DNA of 64,000 bases from Brevipalpus yothersi (lineage: Eukaryota > Arthropoda > Arachnida > Trombidiformes > Tenuipalpidae). A program made the position numbers and the translations under genes. Location: assembly GCA_003956705.1 (NCBI GenBank), contig QZCP01000088.1, positions 20,346 to 84,345 on the forward strand. The letters run 5' to 3'. The notes below the pieces were generated by a model. It made no database searches, had not been told where the DNA came from, and saw only the letters and a program-made list of their open reading frames with translations. Each line of letters starts with the position of its first letter. Position 1 is the stretch's first letter. Below, piece after piece: positions 12,803-25,821 of the stretch.

Positions 12803-15609
12803 GTGCACGAGTGTGAATGAGATGATGGCAGCAAAAGAGAAGTTTTATCAAAAGATGAGTTGCAAAAGATATTCTTAACGAGAAAAAGTGAGATAGAAGC
12901 TAGTCCTCTTAGTCCATGGAACATCTTTCGAATACCCATTCAAGTTGCTACGAGTGGTGATAAATTCCCACTTTCTATCCTCTCTCGCTCACACAAGTGA
13001 ATGACAAATGATGAGAGGATCTAGTATTGGATGGATTCTTCCATAGCATATCAGAACCACTTAGATGATCAGATCTATGAAACTTGGTTTTCCTCCTAAC
13101 ATGAGATAGTTACGAGTTCTACATCCATGCGGCAATAAATCTCTCTTTCTCTCCTCTTTCTCCTCCTTATTCTCTTAGATCAACCGATAGGAGGACACAG
13201 TTTGGAACATCCGTCATCACCTCCAATCATTCGCTTTCTGGGCATCACAATCAAAACGATTCTTTGTCAAAATCAAACTGCTATCAGGTCAATCGAGGAG
13301 AACTTGACACACTATACTACTATACTGACCGCATATTCAGGATGAATTTCTGATTGAATATATAGCTCACGAGGCCAATTTAAAGCTCCTATCTAATCTT
13401 TCATCCTGTTTGATTGAGGCGAAACGATTGGAACAAGTGAATCAAAAGATCAAATCTGTCGTCCTCAGAGGATTTGCTTGCATTTATTGGATTGTTACCT
13501 AAGGATTTTACTTCCATTTAGTGGAAACTCTCTGAATCATCAATCAGTTTATTCTTCCCCCAGTTTCGGTGGGAAGAGAACTTTTCTCTCGCTAAATACA
13601 AGTTATAAAAGATAAACATGTTGTTGTATCTCAATCTCAGTGGATGTTCTTGGAAAAAGCAAGTAAGAAAATAAAGTTTTGAGGAAGTATGTACAGCCAA
13701 ACTTTGTTTTGCTGCACAAATCAATGAGCAAGCTAAGATTATAAGTTCTAAGGATTCAACTTTGAAATTATTTGAGTTTTATGATTTGATTAATATGATT
13801 TTGCTCTTCACTTGATCGTTATTTCAACTAACAACTTCATTAAGGTGATCCAATTGAATTGAAGTAGCAATTTTTTGTTTCAATTCCTTGATTTTAGCAA
13901 CACTAGCAATGTTTGTTTTCACATTATTCTCTCAGATCAATATTTCTATTGAAATTTCTCTTCCGGATGAGAGGAAATTTGATCCTCTTGTGTCGTGATC
14001 AAATATTTTTCCATGTGAAATACAAATTAATCTACTGAATCTGTAGAATGTAGTTCATTATAAGTTCAATTTCATTGATCATCTAGGACAATAATTGAAC
14101 TAAAATTCATCTAAAAAAACTATATGATTGCTAAGTTTTGATCCTGGTAATACTCGAGAGATCTATTTGATCTTCATTCTTACCTTCCATCAATCCTGTT
14201 TGTTCGAGATAAGCAAAGTGGACAATGTTTACAGCTGATCTTGCGCTCTTTTTCATTTTTCATTCTCTTTAACCGTAGAAGCAGTTGATTTATTTTAGCC
14301 GAGTAAATCATTTTTCTTTATAAACATATATATTCTCAACAGTTTCATGGGACACTTAACATTGACCAGTCATTAATGTATCCAAAATGAACTTTACAAG
14401 GCAATTTTTTACACTCGCCACTTGATTAATTTCTCCAATTCAAACAAACAGTCATCTTTAGATGATGTACATTTGCACAGTCAGCGAAAAATGTTGTTGA
14501 AATTCCAAATTCTCTCATGTTCTCTGAATTATCCATACTATCAAGCAACTAATTTGTTTTGCCATCAAGCCTTTCTCGATTTCGAAACTTGTGGAAAAGT
14601 AAACTTTCACTCACTCCATTAGAGTGTGTCTCGAAACCAGCGAATTCCTCTGTAAATTATTGACAGATAAAGTAAAGTACTCATTTCGGAGGGCTTTACT
14701 TTGGAAAGTGCAGTTTGCTTACATGATGATAGGATGGTCAATACAAAAGTGTGTCATTGAGTGAAGAAAAGCTATCAAACTAGACAATTTGAACAATCCT
14801 CTGGTGCGAATCAAAGGGCAATTTTGTGCATGGAAGTGAATAAAGCTTCTTCTCAAGTCCAAAAGTTTCTCTGTCTCTCTTTATTCCCATCTTCCACTCT
14901 ATTGTTCAACAGTCCTCTGGATGAACAATTATTTTCAACTGATCAAAATGTTAACCTTACCAGTGAACATTTGAATTTTTGATCGACCCTCGATAATTAT
15001 CCATCTAATTGAAGAGTTAAAAAGCACACAAACGTTTAACGTTTATTGTGAGCTATTTTTGCCTTCTTTTCAAACTCTTCTCGATATTTACCAAGAACCT
15101 GCTTCTGATGAAGAACTTTGCTTATTTCTTTTCGAGATATTTTCATGCTCTAAATACGTAGAATAGACGCGGTGCATCGGTACCACAGGCTTTTTGATAC
15201 CTCCAGGAATTTTATGGAGGGTGTTTGAATCACATTGATCTAGAGATGCTAAATATCTTGTTAATCTCATTTCATTTCTTATTCTCTCAGTGATGAAAAC
15301 TCATGCCACTACCAACAAATTCGTTCTCTTGTGACATTCAATCATTGAGCAAAAACTGGGTTGATGCATCATGAATGAACTTTTTTATCTCTATTTTCCA
15401 AGAATTCACTTATATTTAGCTAGAAAAAAATATTTGAGTTCATGAGAAGGTAAAAAAGATTATTAGACAAGAACGAGTCCAATATGAGGGAGTAAAAGCT
15501 ACAGATTATTACACAGGAATACAAGTAATCTCAAGGTGGCTACAAATGTCAGAGTAATCCCTGAAGTGTTTTCGTATTGTGTGTGTGTGGTTTCATGAGC
15601 CTGCTTGTT

Positions 15610-15612
<3 letters not shown>

Positions 15613-15659
<47 letters not shown>
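15613..15659. repeat. (CT)n microsatellite
   Basis: About 46 bp of CT flanked by TTTGA and AGTAACTAG. Confidence 0.95.
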
Positions 15660-16205
15660 GTAACTAGATATTCATGCTGTACATGGAACCTTGAACTCGA
15701 CTGACAAACTTTGTAATTCGATCTTCTAATCAGATAGATAGTGGCTCAAGTTCTTTCTGTATAGTTGTGAGCAGTCTTACTTGGGTGAAGAATGATTTTT
15801 GCAACATTCTGACAAATAGTCGAAAATGTGCATAGAGATGGAGAATGTGTATGGAAGATGGGCGAAGGAAAAAGCGACAGATACATTGGAGAGTGGAAAG
15901 GCTTTCGGTTTTTTCGCCAAACTCTTGATAATACACAAGCGTGTCACAGAGATAGATGAAGATGATAAGACGATTACTCTTGTGGTAGAAAGAAAATCTA
16001 ATCTACTCATTGAAGTATGCAAATATTATGCACAAAACACTTTTGAAGTGGAAAAAAGTCATTAAAATGGTAGCCTGAATAGCTTCAAAGTAGAAAAATA
16101 GGCGACACTTCCTATCTATCTCACATAGACACACACACACACATTCACCAGGCACCTCTTCCATCCATAAGATTTTTACTATGAGTTCACTTTTAATCAA
16201 ATCAA

Positions 16206-16209
<4 letters not shown>

Positions 16210-16246
<37 letters not shown>
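16210..16246. repeat. (CT)n microsatellite
   Basis: About 37 bp of CT followed by TTTCTCTC. A short CA run lies just upstream at about 16131-16142. Confidence 0.93.
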
Positions 16247-16254
<8 letters not shown>

Positions 16255-16416
16255 TTACCTTCTCATTCACTGTTTGAGTCGTTCACGTTCTTTAACCACT
16301 TGAAGCCAGTGGATCGAACCGATGATCATGAAATATTCATTGGATACTTACTGAGTCTATGCGTTTTGTGTGCATGAATATACATATCCCCGGTTATATC
16401 TTTATCGAGTTGAACA

Positions 16417-16418
<2 letters not shown>

Positions 16419-16464
<46 letters not shown>
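16419..16464. repeat. (GA)n microsatellite
   Basis: About 46 bp of GA ending GAAAGTAAG, the same decay pattern as the tract at 9330-9385. Confidence 0.95.
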
Positions 16465-16467
<3 letters not shown>

Positions 16468-16793
16468 TAAGAAAATAGATTTCCTGCTCTCATAGTGGAG
16501 ATAGATACAGTTGCATGAAATAAGAAAAGAAAAGGAAACGATTCTGGGATACACTAGGACGAAGAATGCGAAGTGGAATAAGAAGGATAAATTCTCTGAG
16601 GAAGTATTCTAATGACACAGTCTTTTACTTTTTTCCCCTTAGAATAACAGGGGCTACTGAATGCAACACATTTCCATTTATCTAATGAACAGCACCCAGT
16701 ATTTACGTTCAGCAAAGATTCCCTGTGAATAGAACGGACGATCACTCTTCAAACTTGCTTACTTTTCTGATGTTTTCTGTTTTCTTTGCATTT

Positions 16794-16797
<4 letters not shown>

Positions 16798-16841
<44 letters not shown>

Positions 16842-16855
16842 TTACTTACTTACTT
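16798..16855. repeat. (CT)n tract followed by (CTTA)n
   Basis: About 40 bp of CT passes directly into four CTTA units, a compound microsatellite. Confidence 0.93.
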
Positions 16856-19720
16856 CCACTTTACTATTCTGATGTGAACTGTCTCAGGAACTGAGGAAGA
16901 GAAAAAAATTCGCATGTCTTAAGTGAATTGTGTAACGAATTCATTGCTATTTTTTTCTTTGATTGTATCGGAATTAAGTCTCTTTTTTCGTGATGTTTTC
17001 CTATCTTTCATTCCAAAATTCTCACTTATTCTCGCTTGACTTGATCATCTTCATTCGTGAAAATTAGATTCACTGAGGATGAGAGAAGAAGAAAGGGAGA
17101 GAGAGAGAATACACTTTCGATGATGATCTAGTCTGTCTTCCTACACTTACAGAAGGAGGAGAAGAGAGGAAGAGATGAATCAATAAACCTAATAACTGGA
17201 TTTTGCTTCAAGCCTAGCATCGAATAACTCATGAGGCATAAAAAACAAAGGACAAATGTATTCACTCATACACTACACTACCATTGCAATGCCATTGCTA
17301 AAGAAAAAGAGACACAATCAATATTTGAGTAAAGTAATCTGATTCTTTCATGAGAGAATCCATCATCGAGATGAAGAATGATATGCGAAAGACAGCTCCT
17401 CATTTTATTCACACACATATATTACCTTTGGCTTGTTAATTTGAGAACATGATATCCATACTTGTGCCTTAAGGATATCAACTAATGCCTAGACGCGATT
17501 AGGCAAATTCTAATATTCTGAGGCAAGAGTGTACCAAAATGAGGTTGATAGAATAAAAACTTCCTTATCAATTGGATTCGCCTTAGCAAATGAGCTCCAA
17601 TAATTCCCTCAAGATCCATGAGGACAAGATTCCCGAGTCTTCAAATAACGAAGTCAACTTCGCAATTTTTTGCTCACTATTCTATTTTTTTCACTCGTAT
17701 CAAATTATAGTTGTGAGGATGGAATGATTGTGAAGAGAAAATGCATAAGAATTTTTCGGGTGTTTTTTCACCATGCTCACTCATTTAATTCCTCATAGTC
17801 TTCCAAGCTGTGTTTGCGATAAGATGAATGATGTGAATGATGAGTATCTTGATTTCATCAAAGCACTATTTAACGTTCATTCATGTAACGCTTTCCATTC
17901 CAATGATATGGTGATAAATTTGATGATTTATTGTGCATGTAATCAGAGAGAGAACGTAGCAGACTTCAAGGGTTAAGAGGGATCGAAGGGGTGATTAGTG
18001 TTGAGAGGCAAACCCTTTCGAGTGAAGTTATTTAATCTCATCATTAGCGACGTGAAACTCTTTATCGATACATGAAGGTATGTCTGGATAGTTGAGCTAC
18101 ATGGTGGGCTTAAAGTTTCTACACACTGGTAAGAAATTATAGAAATAGATTAGATAAAATATACAGTAGCTTGGCCAGAGGTACTGTTTATCTAATCATC
18201 ATGTAATTTTCATCACAAAAATAAACTTGAATCATTCTCAATTTCATTCGACATTTCTAGTGGATAAAACCAAAGAGTAGTAACTGCTAATCTTTGGATA
18301 AAACAGTACAAATATCTGCGAATCAGAGGCAAATAATTCCCATTTATGAAACTTCTTCATTAATTCCTCATGATGTTGCCAAGTCACTGTGTGTTGGTAT
18401 GTTCAATTCAATAGACTAATTTTAAAAATCCTTCATCATGTCAAGGATTCATCTCCTGATTTTGTAAAAATTTAGCTGGAAATGATCTGACTTCCTCTCA
18501 CCTTCATCATCGTGAAGAAACTTTGAGCTCTTCTTGTAGATGTGATTACCAGATTTTATTTGGAAAAGCTATCAAATTAGCACTTACATGTGTAACGTGG
18601 TTATGGGTTCTTATGTAATCCTTATCCTAGAGCTTGATTTTGTGTTCAACAGAAATTAGCTCTTGGTCAAGAATAGAATATTTCCACTAAGGTCAACAGC
18701 TAGTATACCTCATAGCACAGCTGGTGTCGTAAATGATTACTTGATGATTCTCCGACAGCAAAAGAGAACCTTGGCTACTGTAACAAGATTCAATCGATTG
18801 AGGCCTGCTGTTTCATGAATGTTGCAACATTAACTAGAGCCATGATGAGTCGAGTGCCATAAGATAAACAAAATTCCAGGGATTGTATGTAAACTGATCG
18901 AAACTCTTGAGGCCAATTCACTCTCCATTATAAAGAATGAGTATCAGCAGATATGATCAGAGCTTCTTCAAATTCTGAGACATCAGATATCGAACTCATG
19001 ATAATCTTGCTAAAATTTTGAAAGAATCTTCTAAACTTCAGATGTTTTCAATCATACTTTCAGCTGTAGATAATTTTTGAGGAGAATTCACCCTTTTTTC
19101 ATTTATTTTTAGCGGCTGAAACCATTTGTTCTTGGTAAGATACTCTTCAATCAAAGAGGAAGAATTTGTTTTCAATATCAAACTTTACTGTTTGATTTTT
19201 TTTCTCGGAGTTCATGAACTCTATAAGGTTTGAGAGATCAAAGACTTAATAAACTGAAGAGTTAGAAAGACAGACTTGATTAGGAATGCTTGAGCTCAAG
19301 AAGATTATTTCTCCTCAGATACCGATCAAACTTTTTCCATGAACGTGAAAGTTCTTCCTATACATGTGTAAGCTCGATACCTTAAAATCATTTTGAAGCC
19401 AACAAGAGTTTACGATTTTATTGATACTTTTTTTTCAGTCAGTAAACATCTAGAGAGATGGCTCCTGTTAGGTGAAATTTTGTTTCCTGAAAGTTTTGAT
19501 TTTTTAGAAGTTGTCATAAGTGGGCATGATTTGAACTTTGAGCACAATATATTTGTGCCTATTTTAGTGGTCTCAAAAGAAGCAGAGTGTTCTCTTACAG
19601 TCATAATTATCAATCATTTTCGAAATTTGTCAAGATTCTCCGTTAGAAAATGCTAAATCTTGAATCATACAAAACTTAGAACTCATCTGTTTCCCTGAAT
19701 TAGATTCCGTAACAGTTCAC

Positions 19721-19958
19721 AGATAAAAGCATGAGAGATGTGAAACAATAGTGTACTGAAAGAGGAAGAGAAACCGGAGCTGTCCATGTCTCATGAGATG
19801 TTGAAATGAGTCGATGGAATGTAGAGTAGAGCATTCAAAGAAATGCGTGTGTGTATATATTGTTGCTAAGAGAATGGCAAGAGTAGCTCGACAAACGGAC
19901 ATTGCGATGAATGAAAAGATAGTAGAGTGATGAGAAGAGATGAGCAGAAATGTAACGG

Positions 19959-20021
<63 letters not shown>

Positions 20022-20200
20022 GAAGATGACCAGGAAGAAGAACGAATATCAGTGAGAAAGTCCTTTGCTCTCTTACTCTTTCTTCCTCTCTTGAGACGTT
20101 CACCAAGGGTCTTGAATTTGCTCTTCTACTTTCTTAGAATCTGCTAGCAATTCGATCAATTACATAGAAGGAAATTGAAAACAAGGCAATGAATTTAGTA
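19721..20200 (-). repeat. Dispersed repeat copy B, inverted relative to copy A
   Basis: Reverse complement of 8258-8745 with clear point divergence and a (GA)n tract at a different internal position. On the minus strand it reproduces the landmarks GTAATTGATCGAATTGC, AGCAGATTCTA, ATCTTTTCATTCATCGC and CATCTCATGAGACATGG. The two copies are about 11 kb apart and could form a large stem if transcribed together. Confidence 0.8.
19977..20018. repeat. (GA)n microsatellite inside repeat copy B
   Basis: About 42 bp of GA preceded by GAAA units. Copy A carries its CT tract elsewhere, so the dinucleotide tracts probably expanded separately. Confidence 0.94.
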
Positions 20201-21789
20201 AGTGTAGACTGAAGGCGAGATAATGTAGAAACTTTTCTCGAATAGAACTCACTCTTCCTGATTTCATTTTATCCTACAAATCAAACCACTAAATAAGCCT
20301 CTTTTTCGTGGGAAGATAAATTTGACCGTCAAAATAAACTGAAATCATAGAGAGTTTTTTGAATTTCGAAATTTTCCTGTTGCTGAATCGTTTGACACTA
20401 ATTTTTCTTGTTAATCGAAATACCTTGAATACGTGAATAAGTGAAATGAAAACTCTATCAAACTTTAAAACGTTATTGAGGGAACTCAGAGGCTAGCTTG
20501 ATCCATGTTACCTTTTTTTCTGTTTATTGATAGATAATTTAACTATTCCGTTTTCACGAATGAGTTTGCATTGCTACTTTTGCTTGGAGATATTAAATTA
20601 TACCGTTAAATATTAATTTTTCTTTTTTCCCCACGGTTCTTCCATCTGCTGTTGAGTCGATTCGTGAGTGTTTTATTGATGCTCAAAGATTATTTTGCAC
20701 CATCAATATAACAAGTAAGATGCAATAGAGTTATCAAGCTACTTTCGTTTTTCTTCAGCAAGAATATCATTACAAGCTCATGAAATTTTTATAGCCATTC
20801 CGATAATGCACCTCTTCAGAAGAAAGAATATCTTGAATAGATCAATTGGGACATCATCACATCTCATGTAACGATAGTGAATTTGAATGTAGATTGCATC
20901 TAATGGAATGGAATCTTTTTCTCGGATATCTTGGGTGAGTGCATTCGTACAGAGGCTAAGAGAAAAACATTTCTTGTAATAAAAATGACTAGAAAAATAC
21001 CAGCTGATTCCTCAGTCAGTTACTCGATCTTATTCTATCGAGAAGAGTTTTTCCGATCTGTTTTCTATTCCTCAGTTTGATTGACAAACGCTTGGATGAA
21101 TCTTATGTGTGAGAGTTAGAAGTTTGAGGCTCATCTATTTCTCACAAGTCTCTGAATCAAATTGTGGCCAAAAGGCTAGATTCTCAAATTTTTTTGCAAC
21201 TCCATCTTTTTGATTCCAATAATTTAGTGAAAAGCAGGCAGAGAAGCTCTAAGAGAGATCATAGAAATTCTTCGTGAAAATCCAATATCCAAGCTCTATT
21301 ATCTGGTGATCACAAGAGCAAAATCAACTGAAAAAGAACACTGAAAGAAAATTCGGAGTGAGAAAAGTTTGAAAATTGATGTTTTTCTCCAAATTTCTTC
21401 GCACAGAGACCATAATCTAAGAATGTTCTAATCATTAAGAGACACAAAAGAAAATCTCTCTGAGTTCATCGACGAATTGTTGGGTCAAACAATTGAAATC
21501 GGCTCAATCATTGGCAGAGAGAGAGAAAACCAGCTGCCATAACAGTGAAATATGAGGAAGGGATCAAAATGTTGATATTCTAGCAAGGAAATATCGTTCA
21601 AAAAGTATTCGAAAAAGAATGAGAATAAGAAGAAAAGGGAATAAAGTTCATTGAGTTGATATGAGCGGACTGGTGAAGATCGAAGGATGTGAAAAATAGA
21701 GATATTTTCTCCTCTCTCCAACAATAATCAGAATGAAAGCAAGCGAAATGAGCCTGAAGAGGCAAATGATCATGAAGAAGAAGAAAGAA

Positions 21790-21794
<5 letters not shown>

Positions 21795-21852
<58 letters not shown>
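21795..21852. repeat. (GA)n microsatellite
   Basis: About 58 bp of GA with one GAAAGA interruption near its 5' end. Confidence 0.94.
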
Positions 21853-21855
<3 letters not shown>

Positions 21856-22382
21856 AAAAGTGAGGATCATCTTCATTGATTGAGGATTACAGAAGGCTAA
21901 AGCTTAATAGTGGGCCCTCAGTCAGACGATTCCAATGTGCTTTAATCTTCTATCTTGATGATAATTCTTGCGCTTGTAGCCACTTTCGAGAATCACTTTA
22001 TCTACTACAGTTTTGCCATCTCATTTGTCCTCATAACCTTTTCCCGCCTCTGAACATATCCATCTAAATGATTGCTCTATCTATTTCCCCTCTAATCATC
22101 AGCAATCGTGATTATGAGACGACCAGATGACAAAATAAGCCTAGATGAATCAACTTTAGGGAATTTCAGGAAGATATGTCAAGAGTAGGAAAATAATCTT
22201 TTTCTAAAGTATCATTTTGTAAAAATGAACCAGTACAATGTACAGTGTAATACCCACCGATAACTGATAAGAAAATTCAATTTAAACCATCGAGGATTAA
22301 TAGATTATTTTTTTAGATACAGCTCAAATTGTCTTCATATACTGTTTCTGAGTTCAGGCTTATCAATTCTTTCCAATGGTAG

Positions 22383-22884
22383 GACTTTATGAAACGCTTC
22401 ATGAATTTCCAGTATGACTCGTGTATTCCCTTTACATCTCCCGAAAGGATTTTCAATTTTTCTTTTGATAAATATTTTCCAAATAATTTTGTTGATGAAA
22501 TTTCTATCTTTGAAAACTACTACCCTTGTGAACTCCAAGTCTCGGCGTTATCATCAAGGATTATCTTTGGAGAACCCAAATTGGTGGCAAAAGATCAGTA
22601 TTGTGGAGCTCATGAATCAGATATTGATTGCAGAGATCGTAAGTGAATGAAAAAGTTGTTAGAATAGAGAAAGCTTTCCATTCACTGTGCCTCCGTTTGG
22701 TTGAGCCCGTATTCTTTCTCGAAAAATGGATGAATTGTTTTCTTTTCGATTTTCTCTTCTTCACTGCTCACTTATTTTCATTGTCTTCCTGATGTTAGGT
22801 TCCGATGGTTTAACAAAGAACATCCTTCAGATCATTGGTATGGCAGCAGTTTTCTTCAACGGAAATGCTCTGGTCACTTGGTAA
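22383..22884 (+). CDS. Possible last two exons of an unrecognised gene
   Basis: Exon 22383-22638 follows an AG acceptor and ends at a strong GTAAGT donor. Exon 22800-22884 follows TTAG and ends TGGTAATC, with stop TAA at 22882-22884. Joined, they read through in one frame. The peptide has four cysteines in its middle part and a hydrophobic C-terminus (ILQIIGMAAVFF) that could be a GPI-signal tail or simply chance. I find no signal peptide, no upstream exon I can defend, and no family I recognise. A Ly6-like or other GPI-anchored protein is only a guess; it could equally be a pseudogene or a chance pair of open segments. Confidence 0.28.
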
Positions 22885-24143
22885 TCGGATTTAGTTCATC
22901 GAGCCTTCAGGAAGTAAACAATGCCCAGATCTTTGTTCAGAATGTCATTCCATTGGATACACAATCTAGCCTCAATATACTATTTCCATCTTTTCGAGTG
23001 AATCGATGCATTTTGCCCTAAATACAACTCCTTCAACTTGCCCATCTTGTTTTTCATGTGAAAGTGTCTCATTTCTAAACAAATGTTTGATTTTAACATT
23101 TCTCCGGGCTCCTCAGACAGTGGATAGATCATAATTTCTAACTTGAAAAATTTGACCTGATTTGTGGATACAGTATTTGTGTGGTTCTGACAGAATTGAG
23201 TCGCGAAATGTGCCTGACAGAAGAGAGAGATTCTCGAAGAGAGTACAGTTTAGAGGATCTTTTCCATTGAAAAGTTAGATTTGAAAGCAAATAATATTCG
23301 CTTATAACTCCCTTGAAAAGCTTTTCATCAATTTTTTCAGTCGATTTCAAGTAGAATAGGGGAAAAAATTGATACAACTCGAATGGGAAAGCTTTGGCTT
23401 AAACTTCTGAGTAAAATTACCCTACTCAAATCAAACTAACATCAATTTGACTTAATTTTTTTTTCAAGAAGAGAATTTGTACCCACAGTCTTCTTATTTG
23501 GTCATTTTTTACCATCGGGGTTCGATTTTGTTAGAGTTTAATTCGCTCCCAACAAAATCTATCATCTACGGCATGATCTATTCAGGGTGATAGCCATTGG
23601 TAATTCATTTCTATCGAAATTACTCGATCAACATGAACGCGATGCTTTGCTTGTGAATTTCTGAAGTTTTTCATCAAGATTATTCAGTGAATTCATGAAG
23701 TTCGAAAAGAAAATTTAGGACACCAAGTCTGTTGAACAAAAACTTTCTAGGTTGAACATGTCATCGATTACTTCGATGAATTATTCCTCAGTAATGAATG
23801 ATAATCTTATCTAATACTACTTATGATTCGATGTCCCTACTGGAAAGTTCAACACTCGCCGAGATTTTTTTTGAATAGCAATGTTCGAATTGATTCACAA
23901 ACGAAATTGAATAAAATTTTATGGAAAGTTTCGATTCAGAACTTTCGCGGCAAGATTTTTCCAACATAACTCCTAGCGAAGTCTGTTGCCTGGATACGAA
24001 AACAACTTTCAAAACATTTTTTGCAACACTACACTTGATCAGTATTTTGCCATGTGCTTTCACGTGAATTTTAAATAGATTATTTTTTATATTCAAAACT
24101 AATGATTTAGAATTTAATTGATTAATCAGTTGGTGGATGAACT
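22885..24143. other. Intergenic, nothing recognised
   Basis: AT-rich sequence between the doubtful exons at 22.4-22.9 kb and KRR1. The only ORFs are short, without domains or splice support. The KRR1 promoter must lie at its right end. Confidence 0.6.
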
Positions 24144-25248
24144 ATGGCAGAAGACAAGTCTTTGGAAGATGACTTGGTGGAAGGTAAGAAGTGGAAGTGG
24201 TATCAGCTTCATAGCCAATTCATGAATGTCTATCTATTTAGATCCTTGGTCTGTGGAGATTCCGGCTTTCTCCAAGGAAGATGCTCCTAATTGCATTATC
24301 GGGGAGTCCAGTTTTGCTACATTGTTTCCTAGATATCGTGAGAGATACATGAAAGAATGTCATCCTCTCATAGTGAAAGCTCTGGAAGAATATGGAGTCA
24401 GATGTGATCTCGATTTGATGGAAGGAAGCATCACTGTTTCGACAACTAAGAAGACATGGGATCCATACATCATCCTCAAAGCTCGAGATATGGCAAAACT
24501 CATTGCTAGAGGTGTTCCATTTGAGCATGCAATCAAAGTACTTCAGGATGGTGTTGCTTGTGAAATTATCAAGATTGGGAAATTGGTTAGGAAGCGGGAA
24601 AGATTTGTTCGACGACGACAGAGGCTTATTGGTCCTGGAGGCTCAACCTTAAAAGCAATCGAGCTTCTTACCGACTGCTTTGTTCTAGTTCAAGGCAATA
24701 CTGTTGCTGCAATAGGGCCATACAAGGGTCTACAGCAAGTGCACAAAGTAGTGATAGATTGCATGAATAATGTCCATCCAGTATACAATGTGAAAGCATT
24801 GATGATCAAGCGTGAGCTCGCTAAAGATCCCAAACTGAGAGGTCAAAATTGGGAAAGATTCTTACCTAAGTTCAAAACAACCAATACAAAGAGGAAAAAA
24901 CCAGCCAAATTGAAGACCAAAAAGGAGTATACTCCATTCCCGCCACCACAACCTGAGTCTAAAATCGACAAACAATTGGCTACTGGTGAATATTTCCTTA
25001 AAGACGATGAGCGAAGAAAAATTAAACAAAGAGAGAAAGCTGATAAGCAGGCCACCGTGAGAGAAGCTCGCCAGGCTGAACGAGCTCGATCCTTCATTCC
25101 ACCTAGAGAAGATGAGCAAAATGTTGCTCTCAATGAGGAGAAGAAGAAACCTAAAGAAAAAAGTTCTAAAGAGAGCTTAGACATCACGAGAATAAAAGAA
25201 AAAATAGAAAAATCGAAAAAGAAAAGTTTTAAATCCAAAAGCAAGTGA
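24144..25248 (+). CDS. KRR1: KRR1 small subunit processome component
   Basis: Nucleolar KH-domain protein needed for 18S rRNA processing and 40S assembly. Two exons, 24144-24183 and 24242-25248, give 348 residues; the first exon encodes only MAEDKSLEDDLVE plus one base, and the junction yields DPWSVEIPAF, the conserved KRR1 start region. The core holds FPRYRERYM, a WDPYIILKARD segment, the KRR-type basic run VRRRQRLIGP and the KH motif GPGGSTLKAIELLT, followed by NVHPVYNVKALMIKREL. The C-terminal third is Lys/Glu-rich, as usual for the family. It is full length with no odd residues noticed. The nearest canonical poly(A) motif is not obvious; AATAAT occurs about 45 nt after the stop. Confidence 0.95.
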
Positions 25249-25821
25249 TCGAAATCGGTCATTTAGGCAAGTTTTCATGTGATATTTTGTAAATTAATAA
25301 TATAATCATCTCATAATATATCGTTTGTTCTCGAAACTTTGCTCTTTACATCATGAATTCATTCAAATGAATCTCATTACCTCAAAAATGTCAATAGACC
25401 ATTGGGAAAGTTTGTTCTATCATAATCTCATAGGATATCGAACTCAACTTCACATCAAGCTGCGATAAGAGGAAAACCAAAAAGCTTTCTACATCCACTC
25501 ACATGCAACCATGTTAGTCCCGTTAGGATGGTGAGTGATAAAAATTCTAGGTTGCTTTCAAAGTTCAGTTTCGTTTATCCTGAATCCTGGAGGCTGACCA
25601 CATAGCAAACTTCTTTCGGGAAAATTTTCCTCTATAACCGTTAAATCGATGGCGCGCAGGTGAGGGAAAGAGAGAGAGAGAGAGAAAGATGGAGATGAGG
25701 AGAGGCGCGAGCTAAATGATACGTTATCGTTTTATTTCTCCGGTAACTTTATGATAAGAATCATTAGTCTCAGCCAAACTAGGAGTAAATTTCTCTTACA
25801 ATACACTATTTAAAAACCCAC
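25249..25821. other. Intergenic between KRR1 and MOLO1-like gene
   Basis: Holds the KRR1 3'UTR and the upstream region of the next gene, including a short GA run near 25668-25686 and two CG-rich words (GGCGCGCAGG, GGCGCGAGC). No ORF of note. Confidence 0.6.

Noticed and set aside
15777..16065. Overlapping plus and minus ORFs of ~80 residues
   Set aside because: No domain, no splice context, and both strands are open by chance; no support for either.
16305..16330. GGTTCGATCC on the minus strand, like a tRNA B box
   Set aside because: Flanking bases do not form a T-arm stem and no A box or acceptor stem lies at the right distance.
17480..17507. Short TGCCTA/TAGGCA inverted repeat
   Set aside because: Six-bp stem with an 8-nt loop is expected by chance in a window of this size, and no gene context supports it.
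24238..25262. Minus-strand ORFs across KRR1
   Set aside because: Shadows of the conserved KRR1 coding frame.
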